A stretch of DNA of 64,000 nucleotides from Arion vulgaris (GCA_020796225.1 CM036755.1:42140306-42204305), one strand, 5' to 3'. Shown: positions 46,271-58,963, counted from the first letter of the stretch. Translations and numbers: made by a program. Notes: generated by a model not told the origin, from the letters alone.

Positions 46271-46489
46271 CCCTGGCACAAAAATACAAGGATTGCTAAA
46301 TATATACACACAATAATTCAACAACCTTCAAATATAGTTCTATCTGTTGTATCTTTGTTGTATTTGTGTACTGCTTCAAGATGTCTACTCCCAACTAGAT
46401 TCTTGTTTAGATCATATTGTAATTGAGAACAACACTTTTTTTTAAGAAAACATATAAAGAATTAATGTAAAAATGATGTTAACTCTTAA

Positions 46490-46760
46490 TGAATCAGGGT
46501 CGCGTTTCTGCTTGCAGGTAACTACTACTGGCTTGTAGTTAGATTGGGGACAATCAAAGGCTAGCGGAGCAAACCGTACACAAAAATGGTAGACAAACCA
46601 AGTAGTTCAAAAAAAGACTGGTAACCTGGGCAGATGATGCTCAACAACACAGGAGGAAGGTTGCTTAAGGTCGCTACCTAAAAGAAAATAGCAACCTGCT
46701 GCCTTGCAGGTAGGCTGGGGACAGCCAAAGGCTGACGAGAGCGAACCCAGTAACGATTAC
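46490..46760 (+). repeat. Possible LINE 5' region or dispersed repeat
   Basis: Two related pieces: ttggggacaatcaaaggcta and tggggacagccaaaggctga, each followed by gagcgaac-like sequence. A similar phrase, aggtcaaaggctaacagagc, occurs at 56965. This suggests the untranslated 5' part of a retroelement. Assignment is uncertain. Confidence 0.4.
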
Positions 46761-47264
46761 GAAACCAGAGCTCAAAATGGTGCTGAATGATGTGATGTAA
46801 TAAAACGTTCTTGGCAAAGGCTTATGATAACAACCAGGAAAAAAGCCATGTTTTTACAAGCCATTTGTTTCTAGAATTAAAAAAACCTTTAGTGTGGCTC
46901 CTGGTAAAAGAGCGTGCAACCCAAAGCCTGGCGTTTGGTCCACAAGTAGTTAATGAAAGATTGAATAAAGAATAAATGATAGGATAGACTGAATTAATAC
47001 TGACTACCTAATGTTTTATATAATAAAAGAGATTAGCATCATGGACTGGCATTTTAAACAACATAAAATCAGTTAAGTCAATCTTTCATACAGTAGGACA
47101 TAGTATACACCAAGTTATCACTTTTGTTATATTTATTCAACTTTAAAATGGATATCACATACACATATAATATTTCGAACAATATTTCAATGACTTCCCA
47201 TAATATATTAATATTCAATAATATTATTGTCATTTATTGCTAATAATTTTATTTACTGTATGTT
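46761..47264. other. Unannotated intergenic sequence
   Basis: AT-rich, nothing recognised. Confidence 0.3.
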
Positions 47265-47280
47265 TATATTTAGAACGATG

Positions 47281-47872
47281 AAACACTGGAAAGGGTTGAG
47301 CAGTTTACATATCTTGTAGCGTACTGACACTAAATGGTGGCAGAGGAAGAATAAATCACGTCTGAGTAAGGCCAGAACCGTTTTGCCAGAATGAAACCAG
47401 ATGGAAGTCCAAAATCTACAATAGACCACAAAGCTAAACTCTATAAAGCATTGTTTGCCAGTTTTGCCTACTGATCGAGTGTTGGAGGATACCAAAGGAG
47501 ATACTAGCAGGCGTCAGTTTCACCACTCTTGTCTCGCAGAATCTTAGAATCTTTGGCCAGTAAAAATATCAATAACCAACTACTCAAGACACAAGACAAG
47601 GCAATGAATGACAATAAGAAGATGAATAGCTCTGACATGTGTTGAGAATGAGACAGAAAATGCCTGCAAGGATAGCCCTCACTTGGACACCAGAGGAAAG
47701 AGAAAGAAAGGCAGACCACGGACAACATGGGCGCATGATGGAAGAGGAACTGGACACCGCATCTCTGACGTGGGGCTCTGCGCTGAAGGTTGCAAGGGAC
47801 AGGAGAGCATGGAAAGTCCTTTCTGAAGCCCCATGTGTCACTAGGCATGACGGGATTAAGTAAGTAAGTAAG
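47281..47872 (+). mobile_element. LINE 3' part with (taag)n tail and 16-bp duplication
   Basis: Flanked by tatatttagaacgatg at 47265-47280 and 47873-47888. Reads ETLERVEQFTYL, then a decayed linker, then VLRMRQKMPARIALTWTPEE-like sequence, KKGRPRTTWA and WGSALKVARDRRAWKVLSEA, ending in taagtaagtaag. The tetranucleotide tail is typical of CR1/L2-like groups. Confidence 0.9.
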
Positions 47873-47888
47873 TATATTTAGAACGATG

Positions 47889-48700
47889 CTGCTTTAGTTG
47901 CACACAGTGAGGCTACACTGCAATCCCTAATAAATAATTTGACCAGGGCATGTGACCTGTTTTCTCTGACTATAAGTGTCACAAAAACTGTGGTTTTATG
48001 CCAGGAAATAACACATCAACAAATATCACTTTAAATGGTAACCATCTAACCCCGGTTCAAAAATTCTATCTTGGGTCCATAGTCACTGTCAGCTTTTCTC
48101 TTGATGAAGAAATCAACGTGCGAATAGGCAGAGCGGCTACTACATTCGGCAAACTATCAAAGAGAGCGTAGGACCACAAAAAAATTAACATTGCAGACCA
48201 AGATTCAAATATATCAAGCCTGTGTAATTAGCTCTTTACTATATGGCTTAGAAACATGGACAGCCTACTCAAGGCATGAGAGAAGACTTAACATCTTTCA
48301 CCTTCAATGTCTCCGCAAGATTATGAACATCGGGTGGTACGACATAATAACTAACTCTGAAGTATTGCAACGTGCAAACCTGCCTTCCATCATGGGCATG
48401 CTCAGCAGTAGAAGACTCAGATGGCTAGGGCAGTGCGAAGAAGGACAATAGCCGCATTCCAAAACAAATGTTGTTCTGTGAACTTTCGAAGGGGAAGAGG
48501 CACCAAGGCAGACCGGTGCTCAGATATAAAGATGTCTGCAAGGCCTCAATGAATAACTTTTCTATCGGTCCCAGCAAGTGGGAACAACTGGCTGATGATC
48601 GAGATATATGGAAAACAACATTGTGCAAAGGTGCATAATCTTTTGAAGAGAGAAAGACAAGATAGACAAGCGAAAACTCAGAAGTTGTCACAGTGAAGCA
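47889..48700 (+). mobile_element. LINE C-terminal half
   Basis: Reads AALVAHSEATLQSLINNLTR just after the polymerase active site, then KIQIYQACVISSLLYGLETW, TAYSRHERRLNIFHLQCLRK, IMNIGWYDIITNSEVLQRAN, SRRLRWLGQ, and after a break sequence to the end. The previous LINE inserted at its 5' boundary. Confidence 0.88.
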
Positions 48701-48899
48701 CTTGCCAATTGACCGTCTGTAAAGACGGAAAAGGCCATATATATATATTTTTAGAAGTCTTTATTAATAAATCAATAAATATTGACCTAGTTTCTAGATT
48801 TCTGATCACAATGTGCTTAGATCAAATTAAGATATTCAACTTTGACAAATCATACACAAAATGTCACAAATGTGTGCACATTTGTAATATATGAACTCT

Positions 48900-49215
48900 A
48901 TTATAGTAGTCAATACACAAATAAGACAAGAGAGACCAAGCAAGAAAATGTATCAAATTTTATAAGAAAGCGCTGAACTACATTGGCACACTAGAATGGA
49001 TGAGAAGACTCTCCAATCCTCATTGACACCAGAGGAAAAAGAACGAGGAAGACCAAGAGGACTCTGCGTAGAACCATCACCAGAGAAGGCTCAACGATGG
49101 GCCTAGTAAACATTAAAGACCTAAACAGATGACGAACCGCGAGACATGAGAACTATGACCTCTGCACTATGCACCCACAGGCCCAAGAGGAAAGACTAAC
49201 TAATTATAGTAGTTG
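48900..49215 (+). mobile_element. LINE 3' fragment
   Basis: Broken frames with RGRPRGLCVEPSPEKA-like sequence and a C-terminal HPQAQEERLTNYSS. Weak. Confidence 0.5.
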
Positions 49216-49671
49216 CTGCTGCTGCGCCAGTCAACACAGAATAGTTTTCAGGACTGCTGTCATGTAAGCCAAGTTCCACAAGGTACAAGCTACTTGATGA
49301 TGATTATAGTAGTAGCAGTCTTGAAAAGTTATACATAATGACTATAGGATAAGCTTGTGCTGTCTGAATATGGCATACTCACAAACCAGAGAGGTGCAAC
49401 AACACACATCTGAGGCTGTTATCATCGCCATGGACAGCTATCATTATGCATAAAACACAAGCTCATGAAATCGTGGTGATGAATTCTTTCTTTCCAATTA
49501 TCTTGAGATTTTACAGTAATTTTGTTACGAGAGAAGACATAGTTAACTCTAGTGACCAGGCAAATATGTTTAGAGTAAACGTCACTAGTGTGACGTTTGT
49601 CCAAGGAGTTAAGGATCTAAGCACTAGATTGTTCCCAGACAAAGGCGAGTTAAGGCTCTCTAAGATCTAAA

Positions 49672-49910
49672 GATGAAGAATTGACTTCATTGCACCGGGT
49701 TTTACCCCATGTGACTCAGTCCCTCTCAGCAGAAATGACACGCCACATGCCGAGAGTATTCCACAAAGCACGAAATTCGTGGCTCTGGCAATAATCCTAG
49801 AGATATCTGGAAAAAATGCACCCGTGAAAAGAATAGCGTGGTCGGGATTAGAACCCACGACCTTCAGAACGCAAGACAACGGCTTAATCACTTAGCCACA
49901 GAGACATATC
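49672..49910 (-). repeat. SINE family A copy
   Basis: Minus strand begins gtctctgtggctaagtgatt, B-box-like gtgggttctaatccc, and ends gcaatgaagtcaattc. It matches the copy at 2038. Its tRNA-like head is tandemly repeated beyond it. Confidence 0.88.
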
Positions 49911-50074
49911 GCTGAGATATCGAAAAGATAGTTAGCAAGCAAGACAACGGCTTAATCACTTAGCCACAGAGACATATCGCTGAGATATCGAAAAGATAGT
50001 TAGCAAGCAAGACAACGGCTTAATCACTTAGCCACAGAGACATATCGCTGAGATATCGAAAAGATAGTTAGCAA
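49871..50074. repeat. 68-bp tandem repeat of a SINE head, 3 copies
   Basis: gcaagacaacggcttaatca begins at 49871, 49939 and 50007. Each 68-bp unit contains the A-box end of the family A SINE plus flanking gctgagatatcgaaaagata. Confidence 0.93.
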
Positions 50075-50108
50075 GAAAAACAATTGGTTACTCACTTCCA
50101 AATGTTGT

Positions 50109-52432
50109 ATGTCCTACTACTGTGATGACTTGAATTATTCACATCCTTACACCAATATATTCTATGTCCTTCCCTACATCAATATATTCTATGTTCTTCC
50201 CTATGTCCTTCCCTACATCAATATATTATATGTTCTTCCCTATGCCAATATATTCTATGTCCTTCCCTACATCAATATATTATATGTTCTTCCCTATGCC
50301 AATATATTCTATGTCCTTCCCTACGTCAATATATTATGTTCTTCTATAAGCCAATATATTCTACGTCCTACTACTGTGATGTCTTGAATTATTCACATCC
50401 CTACGTCAATATATTATATGTTCTTCCTTATGCCAATATATTCTATGTCCTTCCCTACGTCAATATATTATATGTTCTTCCCTATGCCAATATATTCTAT
50501 GTCCTTCCCTACGTCAATATATGTTCTTCCCTATGCCAATATATTCTATGTCCTTCCCTACGTCAATATATTCTATGTCCTTCCCTACGTCAATATATGT
50601 TCTTCGCTAAGCCAATATATTCTACGTCCTACTACTGTGATGTCTTGAATTATTCACATCCCTACATCAATATATTATATGCTCTTCCCTATGCCAATAT
50701 ATTCTATGTCCTTCCCTACGTCAATATATTATATGTTCTTCCCTATGCCAATATATTCTATGTCCTTCCCTACGTCAATATATTATATGTTCTTCCCTAT
50801 GTCAATATATTATATGTCCTTCCCTACATCAATATATTATATGCTCTTCCCTACGTCAATATATTATATGTCCTTCCCTATGTCAATATATTATATGTCC
50901 TTCCCTACATCAATATATTATATGCTCTTCCCTACGTCAATATATTATATGTCCTTCCCTATGCCAATATATTCTATGTCCTACTACTGTGATGTCTTGA
51001 ATTATTCACATCCCTACATCAATATATTATATTCTTCCTATGCCAATATATTCTATGTTCTTCCCTATGTCAATATATTATATGTCCTTCCCTATGCCAA
51101 TATATTCTATGTTCTTCCCTATGCCAATATATTCTATGTTCTTCCCTATGCCAATATATTCTATGCTCTTCCCTATGCCAATATATTCTATGTTCTTCCC
51201 TATGCCAATATATTCTATGTCCTTCCTATGCCAATATATTCCAGTCCTACTACTGTGATGTCTTGAATTATTCACATCCCTACATCAATATATTATATGC
51301 TCTTCCCTATGTCAATATATTATATGTCCTTCCCTATGCCAATATATTCTATGTTCTTCCCTATGCCAATATATTCTATGTTCTTCCCTATGTCAATATA
51401 TTCTATGTTCTTCCCTATGCCAATATATTCTATGTTCTTCCCTATGCCAATATATTCTATGTCCTTCCCTATGTCAATATATTATATGCTCTTCCCTATG
51501 CCAATATATTCTATGTTCTTCCCTATGTCAATATATTATATGTCCTTCCCTATGCCAATATATTCTATGTTCTTCCCTATGCCAATATATTCTGTGTTCT
51601 TCCCTATGCCAATATATTCTATGTCCTTCCCTATGCCAATATATTCTATGTCCTTCCCTATGTCAATATATTATATGCTCTTCCCTATGCCAATATATTC
51701 TATGTTCTTCCCTATGTCAATATATTATATGTCCTTCCCTATGCCAATATATTCTATGTTCTTCCCTATGCCAATATATTCTATGTTCTTCCCTATGCCA
51801 ATATATTCTATGTCCTTCCCTATGTCAATATATTATATGCTCTTCCCTATGCCAATATATTATATGTCCTTCCCTATGCCAATATATTCTATGTTCTTCC
51901 CTATGCCAATATATTCTATGTTCTTCCCTATGCCAATATATTCTATGTCCTTCCCTATGTCAATATATTATATGCTCTTCCCTATGCCAATATATTCTAT
52001 GTTCTTCCCTATGTCAATATATTATATGTCCTTCCCTATGCCAATATATTCTATGTTCTTCCCTATGCCAATATATTCTGTGTTCTTCCCTATGCCAATA
52101 TATTCTATGTTCTTCCCTATGCCAATATATTCTGTGTTCTTCCCTATGCCAATATATTCTGTGTTCTTCCCTATGCCAATATATTCTGTGTTCTTCCCTA
52201 TGCCAATATTTTCTATGTCCTTCCCTATGCCAATATATTCTATGTCCTACTACTGTGATGTCTTGAATTATTCACATCCCTACATCAATATATTATATGT
52301 TCTTCCCTATGCCAATATATTCTATGTCCTTCCCTACGTCAACATATTATATGTCCTTCCCTATGCCAATATATTCTATGTCCTACTACTGTGATGTCTT
52401 GAATTATTCACATCCCTACGTCAATATATTAA
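50109..52432. repeat. 27-bp satellite with interspersed longer marker units
   Basis: The base unit is ccctatgccaatatattcta then tgttctt (27 bp) with variants (cc/tc, tgttc/tgtcc/tgctc, ttct/ttat). A longer marker, tactactgtgatgtcttgaa then ttattcacatccctac, recurs at about 50110, 50368, 50628, 50980, 51246, 52247 and 52381. About 75 units in all. Since 27 is a multiple of three, two plus-strand frames stay open for over 300 codons (YANIFYVLP and MPIYSMFFP repeats). These are a consequence of the repeat, not genes. Confidence 0.97.
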
Positions 52433-52764
52433 AAATACCTTCACATTTATGTGTACAGACAGCATCACCAGGTCTAATTATAAATTTCAAGAATCTTATC
52501 AAAGACAGAATAATATTTTCTATCACTCAGTCAATAGATTTCTAGCTCTGATAGATGCTGCAGTATTTGAAGCTACTGTGTCCAACTATAGCATGTCATA
52601 TTTGATACTTACTGTGTAAACACAAATGAATAAATATTAAACACTTATTTGAAAATGATTAACAACAACAAAAAACTATAAAGTCTGAAAAGTCATGATG
52701 TCTGAAAGGTGATATGAAAACTGTAGAAAACTTGTAGCTTTAGTCGATGGATAACATAGACTTA

Positions 52765-52833
52765 TCACTTGCTAAACAAATCTCTCATGTCACATAGAGA
52801 CTTCTTCAAGGTTGCACCAAATCTGTGAGCATC
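52765..52833 (-). CDS. CPT1: CPT1, terminal coding exon
   Basis: Minus strand acceptor tgttttacag, then DAHRFGATLKKSLCDMRDLF, SK and TGA (52767-52765). It corresponds to the end of carnitine palmitoyltransferase 1 (vertebrate ...RFG.HIRQA..DI..LF). 22 codons plus stop. Phase 0 at the join. Confidence 0.9.
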   Translation of the reverse strand, partial: DAHRFGATLKKSLCDMRDLFSK

Positions 52834-53056
52834 CTGTAAAACAATTAAATCACATCAGTAATGCACACACACATAGAGTAATGTGTATTCATATAGACAA
52901 AGTCAATAGCAGCTACACTTTGATTCATTATCATTTTGAGTGCAAAATATATCATCTACTGTTTTGTAAATTTGATTTATTTCTTGCTCTCCTCCGATGG
53001 TTATGCCTTGTTGTGTCATAGACGTTTGTGTCTCATCTTGACCACCAGAGCTGTCT

Positions 53057-53279
53057 AAAGATAAAGGATTGACTTCATTGCCATGACTTTCCCAATATGG
53101 CTCAGTCCCTCTCCACAGAAATTGCTCACTGCCTGCCGGAGTATTGCACAAACTCTGTAGCTCCTGAAATACAATCCCTGGGATCTCCAGAAAAATTGCA
53201 TTGCTGAACAGAATGATGCGGCCTACTACCTTCGGAATGCAAGGTGAATGGCTTAATCATTTAGCCACAAAGATACCCT
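53057..53279 (-). repeat. SINE family A copy with 12-bp duplication
   Basis: Flanked by ccagagctgtct at 53045-53056 and 53280-53291. Minus strand begins ggtatctttgtggctaaatg and ends gcaatgaagtcaatcc. More diverged than the other two copies. Confidence 0.88.
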
Positions 53280-53599
53280 CCAGAGCTGTCTGGTCATGGC
53301 TAGGACAAGATGAAAGATAGAGGTCAGACAGAGCAACACATGCAACTGCTGCCTTCCAGGCAAATAATGTTGCAAGTATCTGACTATTGCACCACTTGTT
53401 TTCAAGATTTTCATTTTATTCATTCTAGTGAATTAACAGCTCATGTTAACACTTTTGCTGATCTTGTGTTGCATTCTTGTCAACAGCTATATAGTCCTAA
53501 CGTTTACCTGTGTATTACAGTAGTTTTGTAAAACTGTCTAACTGTGATTGTACCTTTTCTTTGTAATAAGTTGTACTGCAGGCAACAATATATTTCGTT

Positions 53600-55070
53600 C
53601 CCACCTTCACAAAGTAAACAAGTATATCACTCATTCTACGTACAACTCTTCACTGATACTGTTGACTTATCAAGCTCAGGTAAACAAGTATATCACTCAT
53701 TCTACGTACAACTCTTCACTGATACTAATAACTTATCAAGCTCTGGTAACAAATATATCATTCTACAAACTCTTCACTGATACTATTGACTTATCAATCT
53801 CAGGTAAACAACTATATCATTCATTCACAACTCTTCACTGATACTAATGACTTATCAAGCTCAGGTAAACAAATATATCACTCATTCTACGTACAACTCT
53901 TCACTGATACTAATGACTTATCAAGCTCTGGTAAACAAATATATCACTCATTCTACGACAACTCTTCACTGATACTAATGACTTATCAACTCTAGGTTAA
54001 CAACTATATCACTCATTCTACGTACAACTCTTCACTGATACTATTGACTTATCAATCTCAGGGTAACAAGTATATCACTCATTCTACGTACAACTCTTCA
54101 CTGATACTAATCACTTATCAATCTCAGGTTAACAAATATATCACTCATTCTACGTACAACTCTTCACTGATACTAATCACTTATCAAGCTCTGGTTAACA
54201 AATATATCACTCATTCTACGTACAACTCTTCACTGATACTAATCACTTATCAAGCTCTGGTTAACAAATATTCTACGTACAACTCTTCACTGATACTAAT
54301 CACTTATCAAGCTCAGGGTAACAAATATATCATTCTACCTACAACTCTTCACTGATACTATTCACTTATCAAGCTCGGTTAACAACTATATCACTCATTC
54401 TATTTGAAATCTTCACTGATACTAATGACTTATCAAGCTCAGGTTAACAACTATATCATTCTACCTACAACTGTATACAGAACTTTCCCTACAATCCCTC
54501 ACTGATACTATTGACTTATCAATCTCAGGTAAACAACTATATCATTCTACCTACAACTGTATACAGAACTTTCCCTACAATCCCTCACTGATACTATTGA
54601 CTTATCAATCTCAGGGTAACAAATATATCATTCTACCTACAACGGTATACAGAACTTTCCCTACAATCCCTCACTGATATTATTGACTTATCAATCTCAG
54701 GGTAACAAATATATCATTCTACCTACAACGGTATACAGAACTTTCCCTACAATCCCTCACTGATACTATTGACTTATCAATCTCAGGTAAACAACTATAT
54801 CATTCTACCTACAACTGTATACAGAACTTTCCCTACAATCCCTCACTGATATTATTGACTTATCAAGCTCAGGTAAACAAATATATCATTCTGCCTACAA
54901 CTGTATACAGAACTTTCCCTACAATCCCTCACTGATATTATTGACTTATCAAGCTCAGGTAAACAAATATATCATCCTACCTACAACTGTATACAGAACT
55001 TTCCACACAACTCTTCACTGATACTATTGACTTATCAAGCTCAGGTTAACAAATTCACAGGCAAGAATTG
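53600..55070. repeat. 66-bp minisatellite changing to a longer unit, about 20 copies
   Basis: The first part repeats acaagtatatcactcattct, acgtacaactcttcactgat, actattgacttatcaagctc aggtaa (about 66 bp). From about 54465 units become about 85 bp by adding gtatacagaactttccctac aatcc. The array ends about 50 bp from the donor of the CPT1 exon at 55121. Confidence 0.95.
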
Positions 55071-55120
55071 GAATCCATATTTTAGAAGTTTTACTTCACT
55101 AGAATATTTTATTACCATAC

Positions 55121-55213
55121 CGTGTGAAGGCAGGATTTTTTGCAGGATATATGAAAGAAGATAGTGTTTTCCCCAGCAATCATATAGGAAACACCATAGC
55201 CATCATCTGTCAC
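55121..55213 (-). CDS. CPT1: CPT1, coding exon (DDGYGVSY region)
   Basis: Minus strand acceptor gtcttcctcag, donor acg|gtatgg. Reads [20 protein letters not shown] then [11 protein letters not shown]. The [19 protein letters not shown] block is nearly identical to vertebrate CPT1A. The usual VADD is VTDD, and the SSKFSS stretch is replaced by SCKKSC. 31 codons, phase 0 at both ends. Confidence 0.95.
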
Positions 55214-55471
55214 CTGAGGAAGACAAAGAATGATTAACTACGGCAGACAGAAACAATATGAAGGCATCATCATAGTCTACATATTACAATCATGAATATC
55301 ATCAACTTTCTGTCAATAATGTTAGTAGTCTATTTTGTTGTTGACTATTGATGGGAACAAAAATGAAGGATGAGAGATAGAGAGAAAAATACTGAGTAGC
55401 TATGATGTTTTCTCTATCTATCATCCTTTGTTTCTGTTTCAATCAATTTGACTTCTATGTCCTCATCTCAT

Positions 55472-55738
55472 AATACGTAATACAAAGTACTGTAGTTTTA
55501 CAAATTACAAAAACAATGACAAAATACATCAACGTTCGACCAACAAGGTCTTTATCAAGCAACGAACAACAGGATAAAATGTCTTCTGACGTTATATTTT
55601 TGGTTGTCCATTTGTTTTTTAAATTTGTCACTCCTGTTGTTCGTTTGCTTGATAAAGGCCTTGTTGGTCGAAACGTTGCTGTATTTTGTCATTGTTTTTG
55701 TAATTTGTAAAACTACAGTACTTTGTGATTACGTATTT
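55472..55738. mobile_element. Foldback element, arms about 115 bp
   Basis: Left arm tacgtaatacaaagtactgt, agttttacaaattacaaaaa, caatgacaaaatacatcaac, and the right arm is its reverse complement ending cagtactttgtgattacgta. Between them is a short unique centre (aaaatgtcttctgacgttat). The right arm contains ttgataaaggccttgttggt then cgaaacgttg, which looks like part of a self-cleaving RNA core (see findings). A related arm is at 12940. Confidence 0.88.
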
Positions 55739-56684
55739 TGCCAATCAAATAGTTTTACTGCAGTCTCATCTATTTTTTGAACATCTCATAATATCACAAA
55801 ATGTAAACTATCTCTTCCTGATCTGTTAAACAAGATTTAATTATGCACTGGCTCTTATAAGCAACGATTGATCTTTTCAGCTGTCCATGGTATTTGCAGC
55901 ATTTGTATTAAAAAACTATGTCTATGTCGGGTCCACTGATCTCCTTTGTTTAATTATTCTTTATAACTTGCTTCCATATAACAGGATTGGCTCAGCGTAA
56001 ACACTGAAGAACTTTCTTTCTCACTTCAATTCATAAATTAAAATACACAAGCATTTAAAAACAACCAAAAAACTGAAGCAACTAGTTTTCACCATACACA
56101 AAAATACAATTTTATTTCACTTCAATTTATTTAGATTTCTGCTCATAAGCACTTTGAACAGCAATCCTTCAGATTAGAACAAGTTCTATCTTCATTTTGA
56201 AAATTGGTTGTAAAGAATCTCTAACATTTTCTCCACTTTAAGTAACTATATCGCTTCTCTGCCTTTTCACTAAGATCAAAGTGTAGTATCTGTTCTTACA
56301 GTGCTAGTGCCCACTTGATCGAGGCCAAAGGGTGGGAGTCATAGCTAAATGCTAAATGGCAAAATACTACCCCTTACAAAACTGCAAGTGCTCACAATCA
56401 AAGGATTGATGATGCTTGGTGTCTAAAAAACGTTTTCACGTTCATTAGTACTGGGTCCAACTGGTGTGACACTTCCGGGTCGGAACCTATAAAAAAAAAA
56501 TTTAAGTAACTATAGTCATTCTACAATAATGACTGTCTCATCAAGACACAGCAATGGGTTCTGCCCTTAGGTCACATGCAAAACTGGAGTACCTGAGCAT
56601 GTCTTAAGAGAAAATAAATAATTGTATATATGTTACCAAAAACATCAGGCAGCAAAAGATGTTGGTTTAGTACAAGAAACTTAC
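55739..56684. other. Unannotated CPT1 intron sequence
   Basis: AT-rich; one A-run (about 10) near 56490. The part 56290-56500 is a little less AT-rich and may be a degraded repeat. Confidence 0.3.
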
Positions 56685-56762
56685 TGGACCAAAGCCACCA
56701 CCACCACAAATACGATCAGGATGTTTGTCCAGATCCAATCTATCAGTCTGTTGATGAGGTGT
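56685..56762 (-). CDS. CPT1: CPT1, coding exon (GGGGFGP region)
   Basis: Minus strand acceptor tgattacag, donor cca|gtaagt. Reads TPHQQTDRLDLDKHPDRICG then GGGFGP. Vertebrate CPT1 has the same order: a TP.Q start, a ..HP..... stretch and GGGFGPV. 26 codons, phase 0 on both sides. Confidence 0.95.
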
Positions 56763-56919
56763 CTGTAATCAAGGAACAATATTATAAAATCTTCATAAAC
56801 AAAATATGTTGTGAGATCTATGACAACTTGTGAAGTTTAACATTTTAGGTCAGGAAAATTTTGTTGCAAGTAAAGTAAATCTAAAGTATATCAATATGGA
56901 ATATGTAAATTATGTTAAA

Positions 56920-57290
56920 CCTAACCTCCCAGCAGTGTAGACCGGGAAACTTTGACCGTGAGGTCAAAGGCTAACAGAGCAATGGCTCACCTAGGGAGAT
57001 GGACTCTCCTATGTAAATATTTTTTTTTAATTGCCCGATGGGGAGTCAATCCTACATAAAAATCTTGGAGGAGGTCTAGCCCCCAGAATTGTGACATTAG
57101 TGGATTTATCCTGATATCCAAGAACCAGACTCCCAGCTGTGAACAAATAGCCCCACTGCACTGAGAGCCTCAGGAGAAGCAAAAACTATGGGTGTAAACC
57201 ACAACAGAAAATCCGGAGTTGAGCCCCTAAGGCAGGCAGGCATCATGTGATACCCTACCAAGCTACTCCATAAAAATTACCCAGCCATGC
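56920..57290 (+). repeat. Possible LINE 5' region
   Basis: Less AT-rich block in a CPT1 intron with aggtcaaaggctaacagagc, a poly-T run and gttgagcccctaaggcaggc. It shares a phrase with 46490-46760. I infer an untranslated retroelement piece; weak. Confidence 0.35.
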
Positions 57291-58774
57291 GTCACATAGA
57301 GAAAAACATATTGTCTCCTGAGACAAAGAGACCAATAATGGTGATGATAAAATTATTTAAATGGTACAAATATACATTTTGAAAGAAATAAAATAACTTT
57401 AAATGATGTAATTCAGTTATATGTAACTTCCAATATAAATAATACAAATTTGGTGCAAATATAAATGTTGATACACACATAGTGTAATGGAAGACTTTTT
57501 ATTTTGGTCTCTGTTTTGCCCATTTTAAATTACAAATGAGTGATCAATACAATTTTTCTCCCTAGCAGTAAGAATTCTTCTTGCGATTTTCATAGTAATC
57601 TTTTTCACAAAATGTCAATGCTAGTTCTAAGCAGAACCCTCTTTGTTATCATTTTACACCACATGCTCTACAACATTGCATGAAATTAACAGGCAAATTT
57701 GGAAGCCTATTCAAAGTTTACTTAAATTTGGATAATAATGAGAAATGTGTTTATATTAATGAGGCAATCTATGCCAAAAAACATTCTCAGAATGCACATA
57801 GCATGCAGTTGGACTACAGGTTATCTGATCCTTTACTTGTGTATCTAAATTACAAGTATCTCTAAAGTTGGAATAAGGCTCGTTTTAATGGCAAGGGACA
57901 CTAGTTATGAGGAAAGCAAGCCTTCCTGAAAAATCAGTGAGAGGCGACATATTAGACACCATGACTACGCCTCAATTCACAGGCGGACAAAAAAAATGAG
58001 ACAAGTCAATAGAGCAGACATTATATTTGAATAGGGAGACTCAAATCACTCAACAACCAACTTTTGAATGATTGTTTGGTATCAATTAACACATTGACTA
58101 TTGAAATCAGGCTGTGGCAGAATGAATTTTTGCTCACATTTTCACTCCACAAGTGTACATATAAATTAAACTGCAGTATTTTTATTTGGTTCATAAAATT
58201 TAATGAATGACATGTTATTTTGTAGTTAAATGAATGTACTTTTATCACAAGCTAACAAAATGCGTATAAAATGATGTCATAAATAATAAATAAGTAACCA
58301 GTAATGATCAGAATGCATTAAGATAAATTTGGTGCTAATTTGTCAGTAAAAGAGGTCATATGGCCAAACAGAACAGAAAACAGTCACAGGATATGTTACT
58401 GTAGTTAGTGTGTAAGGTCTATGGCCAAACAGAACAGAAAACAGCACAGGCTATGTTACTTGTAGTTAATGTGTTAAAGCATGTTGATAGTGCAAGAATT
58501 CAAAATCAATCGTGACACTAGAAGGGCTAGTTAACAATGAAGTCATCAGCATGCATAAGTTCAACATTTTGTGAAAGTCAAGTGAACTTTCAGCATAGTT
58601 AAATATCTTCTGAAAGAGACTGAGTGCCAAGAACAGCAACAAACAACTAAGTGAGGCGTATGTTAATGCTAATATGATAAAAGGAAAGCAGAAGTGATAT
58701 AAGAGTGATAATTTAACAGTCATCAGATAAGAAGTTCTGTATACATTCATTTATAAGATAAAGAATGCACTGAC
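57291..58774. other. Unannotated CPT1 intron sequence
   Basis: AT-rich. Includes a direct duplication of about 72 bp at 58340-58470 (tggccaaacagaacagaaaa in both copies). The 61-codon open frame at 57680 is not recognised. Confidence 0.35.
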
Positions 58775-58963
58775 CTGACTTGTGGACAATTTCCATGGCT
58801 CACTTAGAGCTTTGGCAAGGAATGGTGAATCCACTCCCAGGTATTTTGACACCACATAGAGGCAGAAAAGGTGTCTGTCTACACCTTTACCAGTCATAGA
58901 GTCACGGTAGAGTTTCTGGTGACATTCTGCTGCCATTTGTAATTGCTTAATGCATTCATTTTT
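58775..58963 (-). CDS. CPT1: CPT1, coding exon (DRHLF and STSQ motifs)
   Basis: Minus strand acceptor gttcctccag, donor cag|gtcagt. Reads [63 protein letters not shown]. The G.G.DRHLF....SKYL.V.SPFL..LSEPW.LSTSQ stretch is diagnostic of CPT1 among the carnitine/choline acyltransferases; STS is the substrate-binding motif of the family. 63 codons, phase 0 at both ends. Confidence 0.97.

Noticed and set aside
51263..52394. Open frames of 331 and 365 codons
   Set aside because: They consist only of 27-bp satellite units, are open in two frames at once, and have no start context or non-repeat sequence.
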